From assembly GCA_025352985.1 (NCBI GenBank), contig JANXRL010000139.1, forward strand, positions 1 to 32,703: a DNA stretch of 32,703 bases, written 5' to 3'. Positions 23,889-30,774 of this stretch are shown piece by piece (positions within the stretch are counted from its first letter, which is position 1; each line of letters opens with the position of its first letter). The translations under genes were made by a program, and so were the position numbers. The notes beneath the pieces were generated by a model. It was not told the origin of the DNA. It ran no database searches and saw nothing but the letters and a program-made list of their open reading frames with translations. This DNA is from Verrucomicrobiota bacterium (GTDB taxonomy: Bacteria; Verrucomicrobiota; Verrucomicrobiia; Opitutales; Opitutaceae).

Positions 23889-24123
23889 GTGAAGGCGTGC
23901 GGACTCATGAGCTTGGCAATCTTCGGCAACATCGTCACCGGCCGGGAGCTGGTTCGGCGTGAACATGCTCGGCGTCGGCCTGCACAGCTACGGCTTCATG
24001 GACGCCGCGTTCTGGTGGCTCATCGCCTTTGTGGCGACGCAGGTCGTAGCGATGCTGCTCGGCGCCGGGCCAGAGGAACGCGGGCGCAGCTTTGCCAAGA
24101 CCTCCGCTCACTCCGCGTCGTAG
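23889..24123 (+). pseudogene. 3' remnant of a ccsA/resC-like cytochrome c assembly gene
   Basis: The frame from about 23950 to TAG 24121-24123 reads WFGVNMLGVGLHSYGF, then a membrane segment (AAFWWLIAFVATQVVAMLLG). The VNLLGVGLHSYGF signature marks the C-terminus of CcsA/ResC-type haem transporters used in system II cytochrome c maturation. Just before it MSLAIFGNIVT continues the same protein in another frame; one extra base near 23938-23945 explains the break. The rest of the gene is missing, so it is a dead tail. Its end overlaps the convergent Dabb gene by 16 bp. Confidence 0.7.
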
Positions 24124-24410
24124 ATCTGCACCTTCGTCCAGTAACCCTTGAAACGGTTCACAAACGTAAGATGCGCCGGATCGACCTGGTAGGCGTTGTG
24201 CCCGGCCACGTCCGAGAAGAGCGCGGTGATCGCGAAGGTGTAGCTCGCATCCACCACCGGACGAGGCGGGATGGCGGCGGGCGTGCCGACGTAAAACGCC
24301 TGCACCGATTGAATAGGCCGCAACGCCTCCAGCCCCTCCTGCAGAAACTCCGTCTTTTGGGACTCCGTGAGATCGCCGCGCAGATAAAAAACAACTGTGT
24401 GAACGAGCAT
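24108..24410 (-). CDS. Dabb (stress-responsive A/B barrel) domain protein
   Basis: 100 residues from the ATG at 24410; a longer frame to 24485 lacks homology at its start. It begins MLVHTVVFYLRGDLTES, with EGLEALRPIQSVQAFYVG in the middle and an HNAYQVDPAHLTFV segment near the end, the typical Dabb pattern of a small dimeric ferredoxin-like barrel. The function of most members is unknown; some bind small aromatic compounds or haem-like ligands. Confidence 0.85.
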   Translation of the reverse strand: MLVHTVVFYLRGDLTESQKTEFLQEGLEALRPIQSVQAFYVGTPAAIPPRPVVDASYTFAITALFSDVAGHNAYQVDPAHLTFVNRFKGYWTKVQIYDAE

Positions 24411-24498
24411 GGCAACAGCCCACGGCCTGCGCGCGCCCGCAGCGAGCAAAAATTGATTTACCGCACCGTCTGAAATCCGCACCATATGCTCTCAAGCC

Positions 24499-24804
24499 GT
24501 GCAAACGCCTTCCAACATCCAGCTCATCGGTCAAGAAGTCGCCATCGCGTGGGACGACGGCACGGAGACTTATTATCCGATGGAGTCCCTGCGCGCCGCC
24601 TCGCCCAGCGCGCAGAATATCGGCGAACGCGACATCCTCGGAAACCAATACGGCGGCGAGGGCCAGAAGAAATTTCCCGGAGTGAGTGTGACCGGCTGGG
24701 AGCAAGTCGGGAACTACGCCCTCCGCTTCGATTTCAGCGATGGCCACCGCACCGGCTTATACAGCTACGACTACCTCCGCGACCTCGCCGCCCGACATCC
24801 GTAA
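24499..24804 (+). CDS. DUF971 protein (gamma-butyrobetaine hydroxylase N-terminal-like)
   Basis: 101 residues with a GTG start. It has IAWDDGTETYYPMESLRAA, then VTGWEQVGNYALRFDFSDGH and YSYDYLRDLA, the hallmark of stand-alone DUF971 proteins. Members often sit by iron-sulfur or metabolic genes; the biochemical role is unclear. It is followed after 44 bp by hisI in the same direction. Confidence 0.85.
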   Translation: MQTPSNIQLIGQEVAIAWDDGTETYYPMESLRAASPSAQNIGERDILGNQYGGEGQKKFPGVSVTGWEQVGNYALRFDFSDGHRTGLYSYDYLRDLAARHP

Positions 24805-24848
24805 ATTCCGTCTGCCACCGATTCCGAAATCAGAAATCTACAATTCTC

Positions 24849-25307
24849 ATGTCCTTCCCCGCACGCACCACCACCGCCCAGATCGAACTCGGTGCCACCC
24901 TCCAGCCCAAGTTCGGCTCCGACGGCCTCATCCCCTGTATAACGCAGGACGCGGCGACGGGCCAGGTCCTCATGTTCGCCTTCATGAACGCCGAATCCCT
25001 CGGCCACACGCTCAAGACGAAGAAAGCCACCTACTGGAGCCGTTCGCGCAACAAGCTTTGGTGTAAGGGCGAAGAGTCCGGCAACGTCCAGTGGGTGAAA
25101 GAACTTTACACCGACTGCGACCAGGACGTGCTCCTCATCAAGGTCGAGCAAAGCGGCGCGGCCAACGCCTCTTGTCACAACGGCTACAAGAGCTGCTTTT
25201 ACCGCAAGCTCACCGACCTCGACGCGGCCGCCGCCGGCGCGGATTTCCAACTGGATTTCGTCTCCCAGCCCCTCTTCGATCCCGCCGTGGTTTACAAAAA
25301 GAAGTGA
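24849..25307 (+). CDS. hisI: Phosphoribosyl-AMP cyclohydrolase
   Basis: 152 residues. It opens the adenine ring of phosphoribosyl-AMP, the third step of histidine synthesis, in the cytoplasm. Signature stretches are TYWSRSRNKLWCKGEESGN (61-79) and the metal ligands DCDQD (89-93), CH (109-110) and SCFYR (Cys116). It is a stand-alone enzyme without a fused HisE domain, and no other his genes are nearby. The length is slightly above the usual 110-140 residues because of a short N-terminal extension. Confidence 0.95.
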   Translation: MSFPARTTTAQIELGATLQPKFGSDGLIPCITQDAATGQVLMFAFMNAESLGHTLKTKKATYWSRSRNKLWCKGEESGNVQWVKELYTDCDQDVLLIKVEQSGAANASCHNGYKSCFYRKLTDLDAAAAGADFQLDFVSQPLFDPAVVYKKK

Positions 25308-25349
25308 TCAGATCGAATTAGTATACGCGGCGACTTGCCGCGTTTGCTT

Positions 25350-26138
25350 TTACGACCCGCCGGGGGCCAGACCGCGCTCGCTCTTGGCGGCGAAGGCCAG
25401 CACCAGCTTCACCTCGTCACTGTCGGCTTGGGCGTGCGCGGTGAGTTTTTCAAAGGCCTGCGTGCGGTTCAGCCCTTCGCGGAAGAGAACGCGGAAGATC
25501 TGTTTGATACGTTCGATCTGCTCGGGGGTGAAACCGCGGCGCTCGAGGCCGACTTTGTTGAGCACGCGCACCACCGCTGGCGAACCCTCGGCGATGACGT
25601 AGGGTGCCACATCCTGCACCACGCGGGAGAAACCGCCGATCATCGAGTAGGCGCCGATGCGGCAGAACTGATGGATGCCCGCCATGCCGCCGATGGTGAC
25701 GTAATCCTCGACCACAACATGGCCGGCCAACCCGAAGGCGTTGCTCGCGACGATGTGGCTGCCGAGCTGGCAATCGTGGGCGATGTGCCCGTAGGCGAGA
25801 AACGTATTGTCGTCGCCCACCACGGTAAAATTGCCGTCGGCAGTCGCGGCGTGGACGGAGACGTATTCGCGGAATACGTTGCGGGCGCCGATGCGCACGC
25901 CGGGATTGCCGCCCTTGAATTTGAGATCCTGCGACTTCGCGCCGACGCTGGCGTAGGGAAACACCTCGCAGCCGGGGCCGAGGACGGTGTTGCCCTCGAC
26001 GGAGGCGTGATGATGGATGCGGGAGCCGTCGCCGATGCGCGCAGTCCCACCGATGTAGGCGAAGGGACCGATTTCCACGTCCGCGCCGATCTGCGCGGTG
26101 GACTCAACGATCGCGGAAGGGTGGATGCGGGTGGACAT
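25350..26138 (-). CDS. lpxA: UDP-N-acetylglucosamine acyltransferase
   Basis: 262 residues. It transfers a 3-hydroxyacyl chain from acyl carrier protein to UDP-GlcNAc, the first step of lipid A synthesis. The left-handed beta-helix is evident from repeated hexapeptides (IHPSAI, AQIGAD, VEIGPF, ARIGDG). The catalytic His is in AYGHIAHDC (His121), with GGMAGIHQFC and a helical C-terminal domain following. It starts four bases after the lpxC-fabZ stop, so the two form an operon that supplies the acyl donor and acts on the product. Confidence 0.96.
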   Translation of the reverse strand: MSTRIHPSAIVESTAQIGADVEIGPFAYIGGTARIGDGSRIHHHASVEGNTVLGPGCEVFPYASVGAKSQDLKFKGGNPGVRIGARNVFREYVSVHAATADGNFTVVGDDNTFLAYGHIAHDCQLGSHIVASNAFGLAGHVVVEDYVTIGGMAGIHQFCRIGAYSMIGGFSRVVQDVAPYVIAEGSPAVVRVLNKVGLERRGFTPEQIERIKQIFRVLFREGLNRTQAFEKLTAHAQADSDEVKLVLAFAAKSERGLAPGGS

Positions 26139-26142
26139 GGGC

Positions 26143-27471
26143 TCAGTCGATCTCGCTGTTGTCGATGATGGCGAAGAGCAGCTCGGCCGACGAGACGACG
26201 GTGCCGTCCACGGTGCAGTTGCACTCGGCTTGGGCGAGCTTGGTGCCGCGCGACTTGGTGAGCTTGGCGTTGATGATGATCTGGTCGCCAGGACGCACGG
26301 GCTTGCGGAATTTCACCTTGTCGGCGCTCATGAAAAATGAGGTCTTCCCCTCGCTGCTGCCGCGGCGGAGCATGAGGATGCCGGCCGCCTGTGCCATCGC
26401 CTCGAGCTGGAGGACGCCGGGCATCACGGGATTATTGGGAAAGTGACCTTGGAAAAACGGCTCGTTAATGGTGACGTTCTTGATGGCGACTAGCTCGTCC
26501 TCGCCGATAAACTCGACCACGCGGTCGATCATCACAAACGGATAACGATGTGGCAGCATGTCGAGCACGCGGCGGATATCGAGGGAGGTTTCGGAGGGGA
26601 GAACCTTGGCGGTGCGGGGCTTCTTCTTCGGGCCCTTGCGCTTTTCCTCCAGCTTGGCGAAGAGGAGCTTCGTGAGTTCGGCGTTGATGGCGTGACCGGG
26701 CCGGGTGGCCACAATGTGGGCCTTGAGCGGCATGCCGAGCAGCACGATGTCGCCGATGATATCGAGGATCTTATGGCGGACGAACTCGTCTTTGAAGCGC
26801 AGCGGCTCCTTGGAGATGATCTTGTCGCCTTTGATGACGACGGCGCAGTCGAGTGAGCCGCCCTTGATCTTGCCGAGCTTGATGAGTTCCTCGATGTCCT
26901 CGTAAACGGTGAACGTGCGCGATGCCGCGACCTGCGTGATGTAAACGTCGGGATCGATCGTGAGCGTGAGATGCTGCGTGTGGATACCGCGGTCGTCGGA
27001 CGACGTGCAGGTGATCTTCAGTTCGTCGCAGGGCAGCGCGATGATAGAGGAGTTGCCGCGCGTGACGGAGACGGGTTCCTCCAGCACGAAATACTCGCGG
27101 TCCTTGTCCTGCTCGACTGGTTCGCCGCCAAGAATAAGGTTTACGAAAGGCTTGGCGGAACCGTCCATGATCGGCGGCTCGGCGGAGTCGATCTCGACGA
27201 GGATGTTGTCTACGCCGCAGCCGCTGAGGGCGCTGAGGACGTGCTCGACGAGGTGAATCTTCGTGTGGCCGTCCTGGACGGTGGTGTTGCGCACGAGGTC
27301 GCCCACGAGCTCGATGCGTGGCTTAACCTCGGGCTGTCCGTTGAGATCCATGCGTTTGAAGACAATGCCATGGTCGACCGGCGCCGGCTTAAAGGTGACA
27401 GTGACGGGATTACCGGTGTGAAGGCCTGTGCCTTGGATCGATACGGCGCGCGCGAGCGTGCGTTGTTTCAT
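26143..27471 (-). CDS. lpxC-fabZ: Bifunctional LpxC deacetylase / FabZ dehydratase
   Basis: 442 residues from ATG 27471 ([20 protein letters not shown]); a longer frame to 27531 adds 20 unrelated residues. The N-terminal half is LpxC, the zinc UDP-3-O-acyl-GlcNAc deacetylase: VEHVLSAL with His77, then HKILDIIGD with His233 and Asp237, and His260. A basic linker (about 275-295) joins Fab[14 protein letters not shown], then [13 protein letters not shown] with His343, and Glu357. The fusion is characteristic of Bacteroidota and Verrucomicrobiota. It combines lipid A commitment with fatty-acid dehydration. It is divergent from efp. Confidence 0.96.
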   Translation of the reverse strand: MKQRTLARAVSIQGTGLHTGNPVTVTFKPAPVDHGIVFKRMDLNGQPEVKPRIELVGDLVRNTTVQDGHTKIHLVEHVLSALSGCGVDNILVEIDSAEPPIMDGSAKPFVNLILGGEPVEQDKDREYFVLEEPVSVTRGNSSIIALPCDELKITCTSSDDRGIHTQHLTLTIDPDVYITQVAASRTFTVYEDIEELIKLGKIKGGSLDCAVVIKGDKIISKEPLRFKDEFVRHKILDIIGDIVLLGMPLKAHIVATRPGHAINAELTKLLFAKLEEKRKGPKKKPRTAKVLPSETSLDIRRVLDMLPHRYPFVMIDRVVEFIGEDELVAIKNVTINEPFFQGHFPNNPVMPGVLQLEAMAQAAGILMLRRGSSEGKTSFFMSADKVKFRKPVRPGDQIIINAKLTKSRGTKLAQAECNCTVDGTVVSSAELLFAIIDNSEID

Positions 27472-27534
27472 AAGGGTTTGGCGCGAAGTCTCGGAATGGT
27501 CGGGCAAAGCGCAAGTCCGGATGTGGGCCAAGCC

Positions 27535-27563
27535 TTGACACTCCCTCTTACCGCACCTTACAC
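27535..27563 (+). promoter_or_regulatory. Candidate sigma-70-type promoter for efp
   Basis: A perfect -35 box (ttgaca, 27535-27540) is followed 17 bp later by ttacac (27558-27563), a poor -10 match, about 40 bp before the efp start. The -10 match is weak, so this is tentative. Confidence 0.35.
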
Positions 27564-27599
27564 CCTACCCTTTCACAACTCAAAACCCTCGTCATCGTC

Positions 27600-28157
27600 A
27601 TGCCCTCAGCCAACGACATCCGCAAAGGCCAAGTCATCAAATTTAACGGCGAACCCCACCTCGTCATGGAAACCATGCACCGCACTCCGGGCAATCTCCG
27701 TGCCTTCGTGCAGGTCAAGATGCGTAATCTTCGCTACGGCAAGGCCCTTGACCAACGCTTCGCTTCCACCGACACCATCGAGGTGCTCCCCACCGAGAAG
27801 AAAACCCTCGAATTCAGCTACGCAGACCGCGAAAACTTCGCGTTCATGGACCCGGATACCTTTGAAACCGTCGAGCTTTCCGCCACCCTGATCGGCGACT
27901 CCAAGAACTATCTGACCGCCAACGGCAAAGTGGACGTGCTCTTCGTTGACGAGAAGCCCCTCACCGTCGAACTCCCCTCCTCCGTGAACCTGAAGGTCAC
28001 CGAGAGCTCCGACGGCATCAAGGGCGACACCGCCTCCAACGTGCAGAAGCCCGCCACGCTCGAGACCGGTCTCGTGGTCAGCGTGCCGCTCTTCATCAAG
28101 GAAGGCGAAATCATCCGCATCAGCACCGCCGACGGCAGCTACATGGGCCGAGCCTGA
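27600..28157 (+). CDS. efp: Translation elongation factor P
   Basis: 185 residues, full length. It is the tRNA-shaped factor that helps ribosomes through polyproline stretches. The three domains are recognisable, with the C-terminal signature GDTASNVQKPATLETG and ending STADGSYMGRA. Oddity: the loop that normally carries the modified Lys reads RTPGNLRAF, so Asn32 takes the place of the Lys of PGKGQAF-type factors. A post-translational Lys modification (EpmA-type) is therefore not possible at that site; the nearby Arg34 is one alternative. Confidence 0.95.
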   Translation: MPSANDIRKGQVIKFNGEPHLVMETMHRTPGNLRAFVQVKMRNLRYGKALDQRFASTDTIEVLPTEKKTLEFSYADRENFAFMDPDTFETVELSATLIGDSKNYLTANGKVDVLFVDEKPLTVELPSSVNLKVTESSDGIKGDTASNVQKPATLETGLVVSVPLFIKEGEIIRISTADGSYMGRA

Positions 28158-28182
28158 TTTCGGAAAAAGATTTTCTGTCTAC

Positions 28183-28213
28183 AAAAGCCTACGGCATGAC
28201 CGTAGGCTTTTTT
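28183..28213 (+). terminator. Rho-independent terminator after efp
   Basis: A perfect 12-bp stem (arms at 28183-28194 and 28200-28211) with a 5-nt loop and a T run stands 25 bp after the efp stop. The A run on the other side makes it potentially bidirectional. Confidence 0.93.
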
Positions 28214-28224
28214 GCGCCCGACGA

Positions 28225-28295
28225 AGGAGCCTGCTTGCAGACGATGGGCAGGGCATGAAATCGAACGCTGCCGAATCGCCTGCAAGCAGGCTCCT
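28225..28295. repeat. REP doublet (REPIN-like) hairpin
   Basis: Two perfect 16-bp inverted arms (28225-28240 and 28280-28295) enclose 39 nt. Each arm itself contains a small palindrome, gcctgc/gcaggc, perfect in the right arm and with one mismatch in the left. This is the arrangement of REP doublets spread by RAYT transposases. It lies between the ends of efp and the carbonic anhydrase gene, the usual site for such elements. Confidence 0.75.
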
Positions 28296-28309
28296 ACCTC
28301 GAATCCGGC

Positions 28310-28960
28310 TCAGCCCACGTTGAGCGCGGCGACGGCAGACTTGTAGCTGCACGAGGCGCCTTCGACATCGCTTGCGGAGCAATGCAAGTCGTGCAGCAAC
28401 CCGTCCTTGAGGCCGTAAACGTAGCCGTGGATGTGCAGCTCCTGGCCTCGCGCCCAAGCGTCGCGCACGATCGAGGTTTTGCAGACATTATCCACCTGCT
28501 CGATGACGTTGAACTCGCACAGCTTCATGCTGCGCGCCGTGCCGTCGGGAATTTTGCAGAGGCAGTCGTCATGTTTCTCTTTCACATCCTGCACGTGCCG
28601 CAGCCAGTTGTCGGCCAAACCCACGCGTTCACAGCGAAGCGCCGCGCCCACCCCGCTGCAACCATAGTGGCCCACCACCATGATGTGTTTGATTTTGAGC
28701 ACATCCACGGCGAACTGTATCACTGAAAGGCAGTTCAGGTCGGTGTGCACGACCACGTTGGCGATGTTGCGATGCACGAAAATCTCGCCGGGAAGCAGGC
28801 CGAGGATTTCGTTGGCCGGCACGCGGCTGTCAGAGCAACCTATCCAGAGGTAATCGGGATTCTGCTGGGCGGCGAGCTTGGCAAAAAATTTGGGGTCTTT
28901 GGCAACGATGCCGGCTGCCCACGCTTTGTTTTTCTCAAAGAGATGATCCAACGAATGCAT
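28310..28960 (-). CDS. can: Beta-class carbonic anhydrase
   Basis: 216 residues. It interconverts CO2 and bicarbonate in the cytoplasm. Zinc ligands Cys42 and Asp44 lie in GCSDSRVP, and His98 and Cys101 in GHYGCSG, with the Asp-Arg pair of the beta class. Other typical stretches are GEIFVHRNIAN and LHIHGYVYGLKDG. It follows the pattern of the E. coli Can subclass in length and motifs. It appears to be transcribed alone. Confidence 0.95.
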   Translation of the reverse strand: MHSLDHLFEKNKAWAAGIVAKDPKFFAKLAAQQNPDYLWIGCSDSRVPANEILGLLPGEIFVHRNIANVVVHTDLNCLSVIQFAVDVLKIKHIMVVGHYGCSGVGAALRCERVGLADNWLRHVQDVKEKHDDCLCKIPDGTARSMKLCEFNVIEQVDNVCKTSIVRDAWARGQELHIHGYVYGLKDGLLHDLHCSASDVEGASCSYKSAVAALNVG

Positions 28961-28986
28961 GACAATCTCGGGTTTACGGGGTGATC

Positions 28987-29146
28987 TTACTTACGTCCGA
29001 AAACGAAATACAGGATCGAGCCAAGCAAAGGCACCAAGACGATCACGATGATCCAGACAACCTTGTTGGGATTGCTGCTCTTGGCGCAGTCCACGATCGC
29101 AAAAATCCAAAGCAGCCAGCACCAGAAGGTAGAGGAGGTTGTTCAT
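28987..29146 (-). pseudogene. Small PLDc_N-like membrane protein, frameshifted
   Basis: From ATG 29146 the frame starts MNNLLYLLVLAA, then a different frame continues LLWIFAIVDCAKSSNPNKVV and a membrane helix (VWIIVIVLVPLLGSILYFVF) ending GRK at stop 28987-28989. Together they form the small two-helix PLDc_N protein (phospholipase D N-terminal-like). The 160-bp span is not a multiple of three, so one base is gained or lost near 29110. A sequencing error is possible. No start codon is in frame with the second part. Confidence 0.6.
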
Positions 29147-29182
29147 ATGCCTAAGCTAGGCAGACAACTTCGCGCGTCCATG

Positions 29183-29213
29183 AAAAAGGCTGTCCGAAAA
29201 AAATCGGACAGCC
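29183..29213 (-). terminator. Rho-independent terminator after the nucleoside phosphorylase gene
   Basis: A perfect 10-bp GC-rich stem (ggctgtccga / tcggacagcc) with a 6-nt loop is followed on the minus strand by five Ts, 35 bp after the stop at 29248. Confidence 0.92.
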
Positions 29214-29247
29214 CGCATAACAAATCGCGTTGGCTGCAGCGAGTGCT

Positions 29248-30591
29248 TTAAGCCACGCGCTCGACCACAAGCGGCGGGGGCGTGGGGCGCTTCGGCGCGA
29301 GGCGGTAAGCGTTCTTGAAATGGTCGAGCGCCTGCTCGAGCTTCGCCTCGTCGTTGTAGTGAATCATCATGAGCGGCTCGCCCTGCTTGACCTGCGTGCC
29401 GACCTTCTTGATCTCGGAAACGCCGACGGAGAAGTCCGGCTTTTCACCGGGCTTCGTGACGCCGGCGCCAAGGAGATGAACGCCGTGGGCGATCATCGCG
29501 GCGTTGATGGTGTGCACATAGCCACGTTTGGGAGCGGGCAGCTTGCGAATGTGTTTTGCCGAGTGGAATTTCTCGGGATGGTCGATGTAGGCGACGTCGC
29601 CGCCCTGGGCCTTGACCAGCTCCTTGAACTTTTCGAGGGCCGAGCCGTCGGTGAGGTGGCGCTGCACGGTCTGCTTGGCCGAGAGGGTCGAGCCTGCGAC
29701 GCCGGCGAGGCGCACGATTTCCATGCCGAGCTTAAGGACGAGTTCCTTCATGTCCTCGGGACCTTCGCCTTTAAGGAGTGCGATGGCTTCCTTGACCTCG
29801 AGGCTGGTGCCCACGGTGTCGCCGAGCGGCTGGTTCATGTCGGTCACGAGCGCGACACAGCGGCGCTTCATGGAACGGCCGACGCGTGTCATGGAGCGGG
29901 CGAGCTGTTTGGCTTGCTCGAGGTCTTTGATGAAGGAACCATTACCCCACTTGACGTCGATCACGAGGCCTTCTGAGCCTTCGGCGAGCTTCTTGGAGAG
30001 CACACTGCCGGTGATGAGGGGAAGGCTGGGGATCGTGCCGGTTTCCTTGCGGAGTGCGTAAAACTTGGCATCCGCCGGGGCGAGTTTTTCATCCTGATGA
30101 ACGATGGCGCCACCAATCTTGCCGAGCTGGGAAACGAACGCATCGATGGACAGGTGGCCCTTGAAGCCAGGGATGGACGCCAGCTTGTCGAGCGTGCCAA
30201 TCACGTAGTCGTGCTCGACGCCGCACATCATGGGAACCACGACGCCACTGGCCATGGCCAGCGGGACGAGCACGAGCGAGGTTTTGTCACCCACACCGCC
30301 GGTCGAGTATTTGTCGATCTTGGGCTTGGCGATGTGCGACAGATCGATGACTTCGCCGGAAAGCATCATTTCCTCGGTCAGGATGGCCGTTTCTTGGGCC
30401 GACATCTGCTGGAAGAAAATCGCCATCAGCAACGCGGCGAGCTGGTGCTCGGGCATCTCGCCATCCAACGTAGCATCAATGATATAGCGGATCTCTTCTT
30501 GCGTAAACTCCTGGCCATCGCGCTTCTTTTCGATGAGGAAATTAAAGGATGGCTTGATAAACCTCCGGGGAGGCAACGTGCGTTTAGTCAT
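29248..30591 (-). CDS. deoA: Thymidine/pyrimidine-nucleoside phosphorylase, with an unusual active-site loop
   Basis: 447 residues. It splits thymidine (or other pyrimidine nucleosides) with phosphate in nucleoside salvage. Seen are the phosphate-binding KYSTGGVGDKTS (94-105), Arg181 in YALRKETGT, Ser196 and Lys200 in LITGSVLSKK, and VKWGNGSF. The C-terminal domain is complete (YVHTINAAMIAHGVHLLGAG). Oddity: the near-invariant GRGLGHTGG loop, including the catalytic His85 of E. coli, is replaced by CGVEHDYVI (123-131) before GTLDKLASIPG. The frame is intact and the length unchanged. The symbol is by family; pdp is equally possible. Confidence 0.88.
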   Translation of the reverse strand: MTKRTLPPRRFIKPSFNFLIEKKRDGQEFTQEEIRYIIDATLDGEMPEHQLAALLMAIFFQQMSAQETAILTEEMMLSGEVIDLSHIAKPKIDKYSTGGVGDKTSLVLVPLAMASGVVVPMMCGVEHDYVIGTLDKLASIPGFKGHLSIDAFVSQLGKIGGAIVHQDEKLAPADAKFYALRKETGTIPSLPLITGSVLSKKLAEGSEGLVIDVKWGNGSFIKDLEQAKQLARSMTRVGRSMKRRCVALVTDMNQPLGDTVGTSLEVKEAIALLKGEGPEDMKELVLKLGMEIVRLAGVAGSTLSAKQTVQRHLTDGSALEKFKELVKAQGGDVAYIDHPEKFHSAKHIRKLPAPKRGYVHTINAAMIAHGVHLLGAGVTKPGEKPDFSVGVSEIKKVGTQVKQGEPLMMIHYNDEAKLEQALDHFKNAYRLAPKRPTPPPLVVERVA

Positions 30592-30774
30592 TGTATATGT
30601 GTGAGTAAATAGAACAGGCCGACGGAACTATAAAATTTACATAAAAGAACTCTCCCATGTGAAAAGTCGAGCCAAAATTGCCCGCCACAAGCCCCGGTTT
30701 CTCCGGCAAACGCCCACGACGGCGCCCCAAATCCACGCTTGCGCCGCCCCTCTTCGCGCAGGTTGATTCGAGGG
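30592..30774. other. Divergent intergenic region between the phosphorylase gene and argS
   Basis: No gene. An AT-rich stretch (aactataaaatttacataaaag, about 30627-30648) could hold a minus-strand -10 box for the phosphorylase gene. No clear ribosome binding site precedes that gene's ATG. Confidence 0.4.

Noticed and set aside
23935-24747. 270-codon minus-strand frame
   Set aside because: It covers the ccsA remnant and the Dabb and DUF971 genes in other frames and shows no domain of its own.
25335-26168. 277-codon plus-strand frame
   Set aside because: Shadow of lpxA on the opposite strand; no homology pattern.
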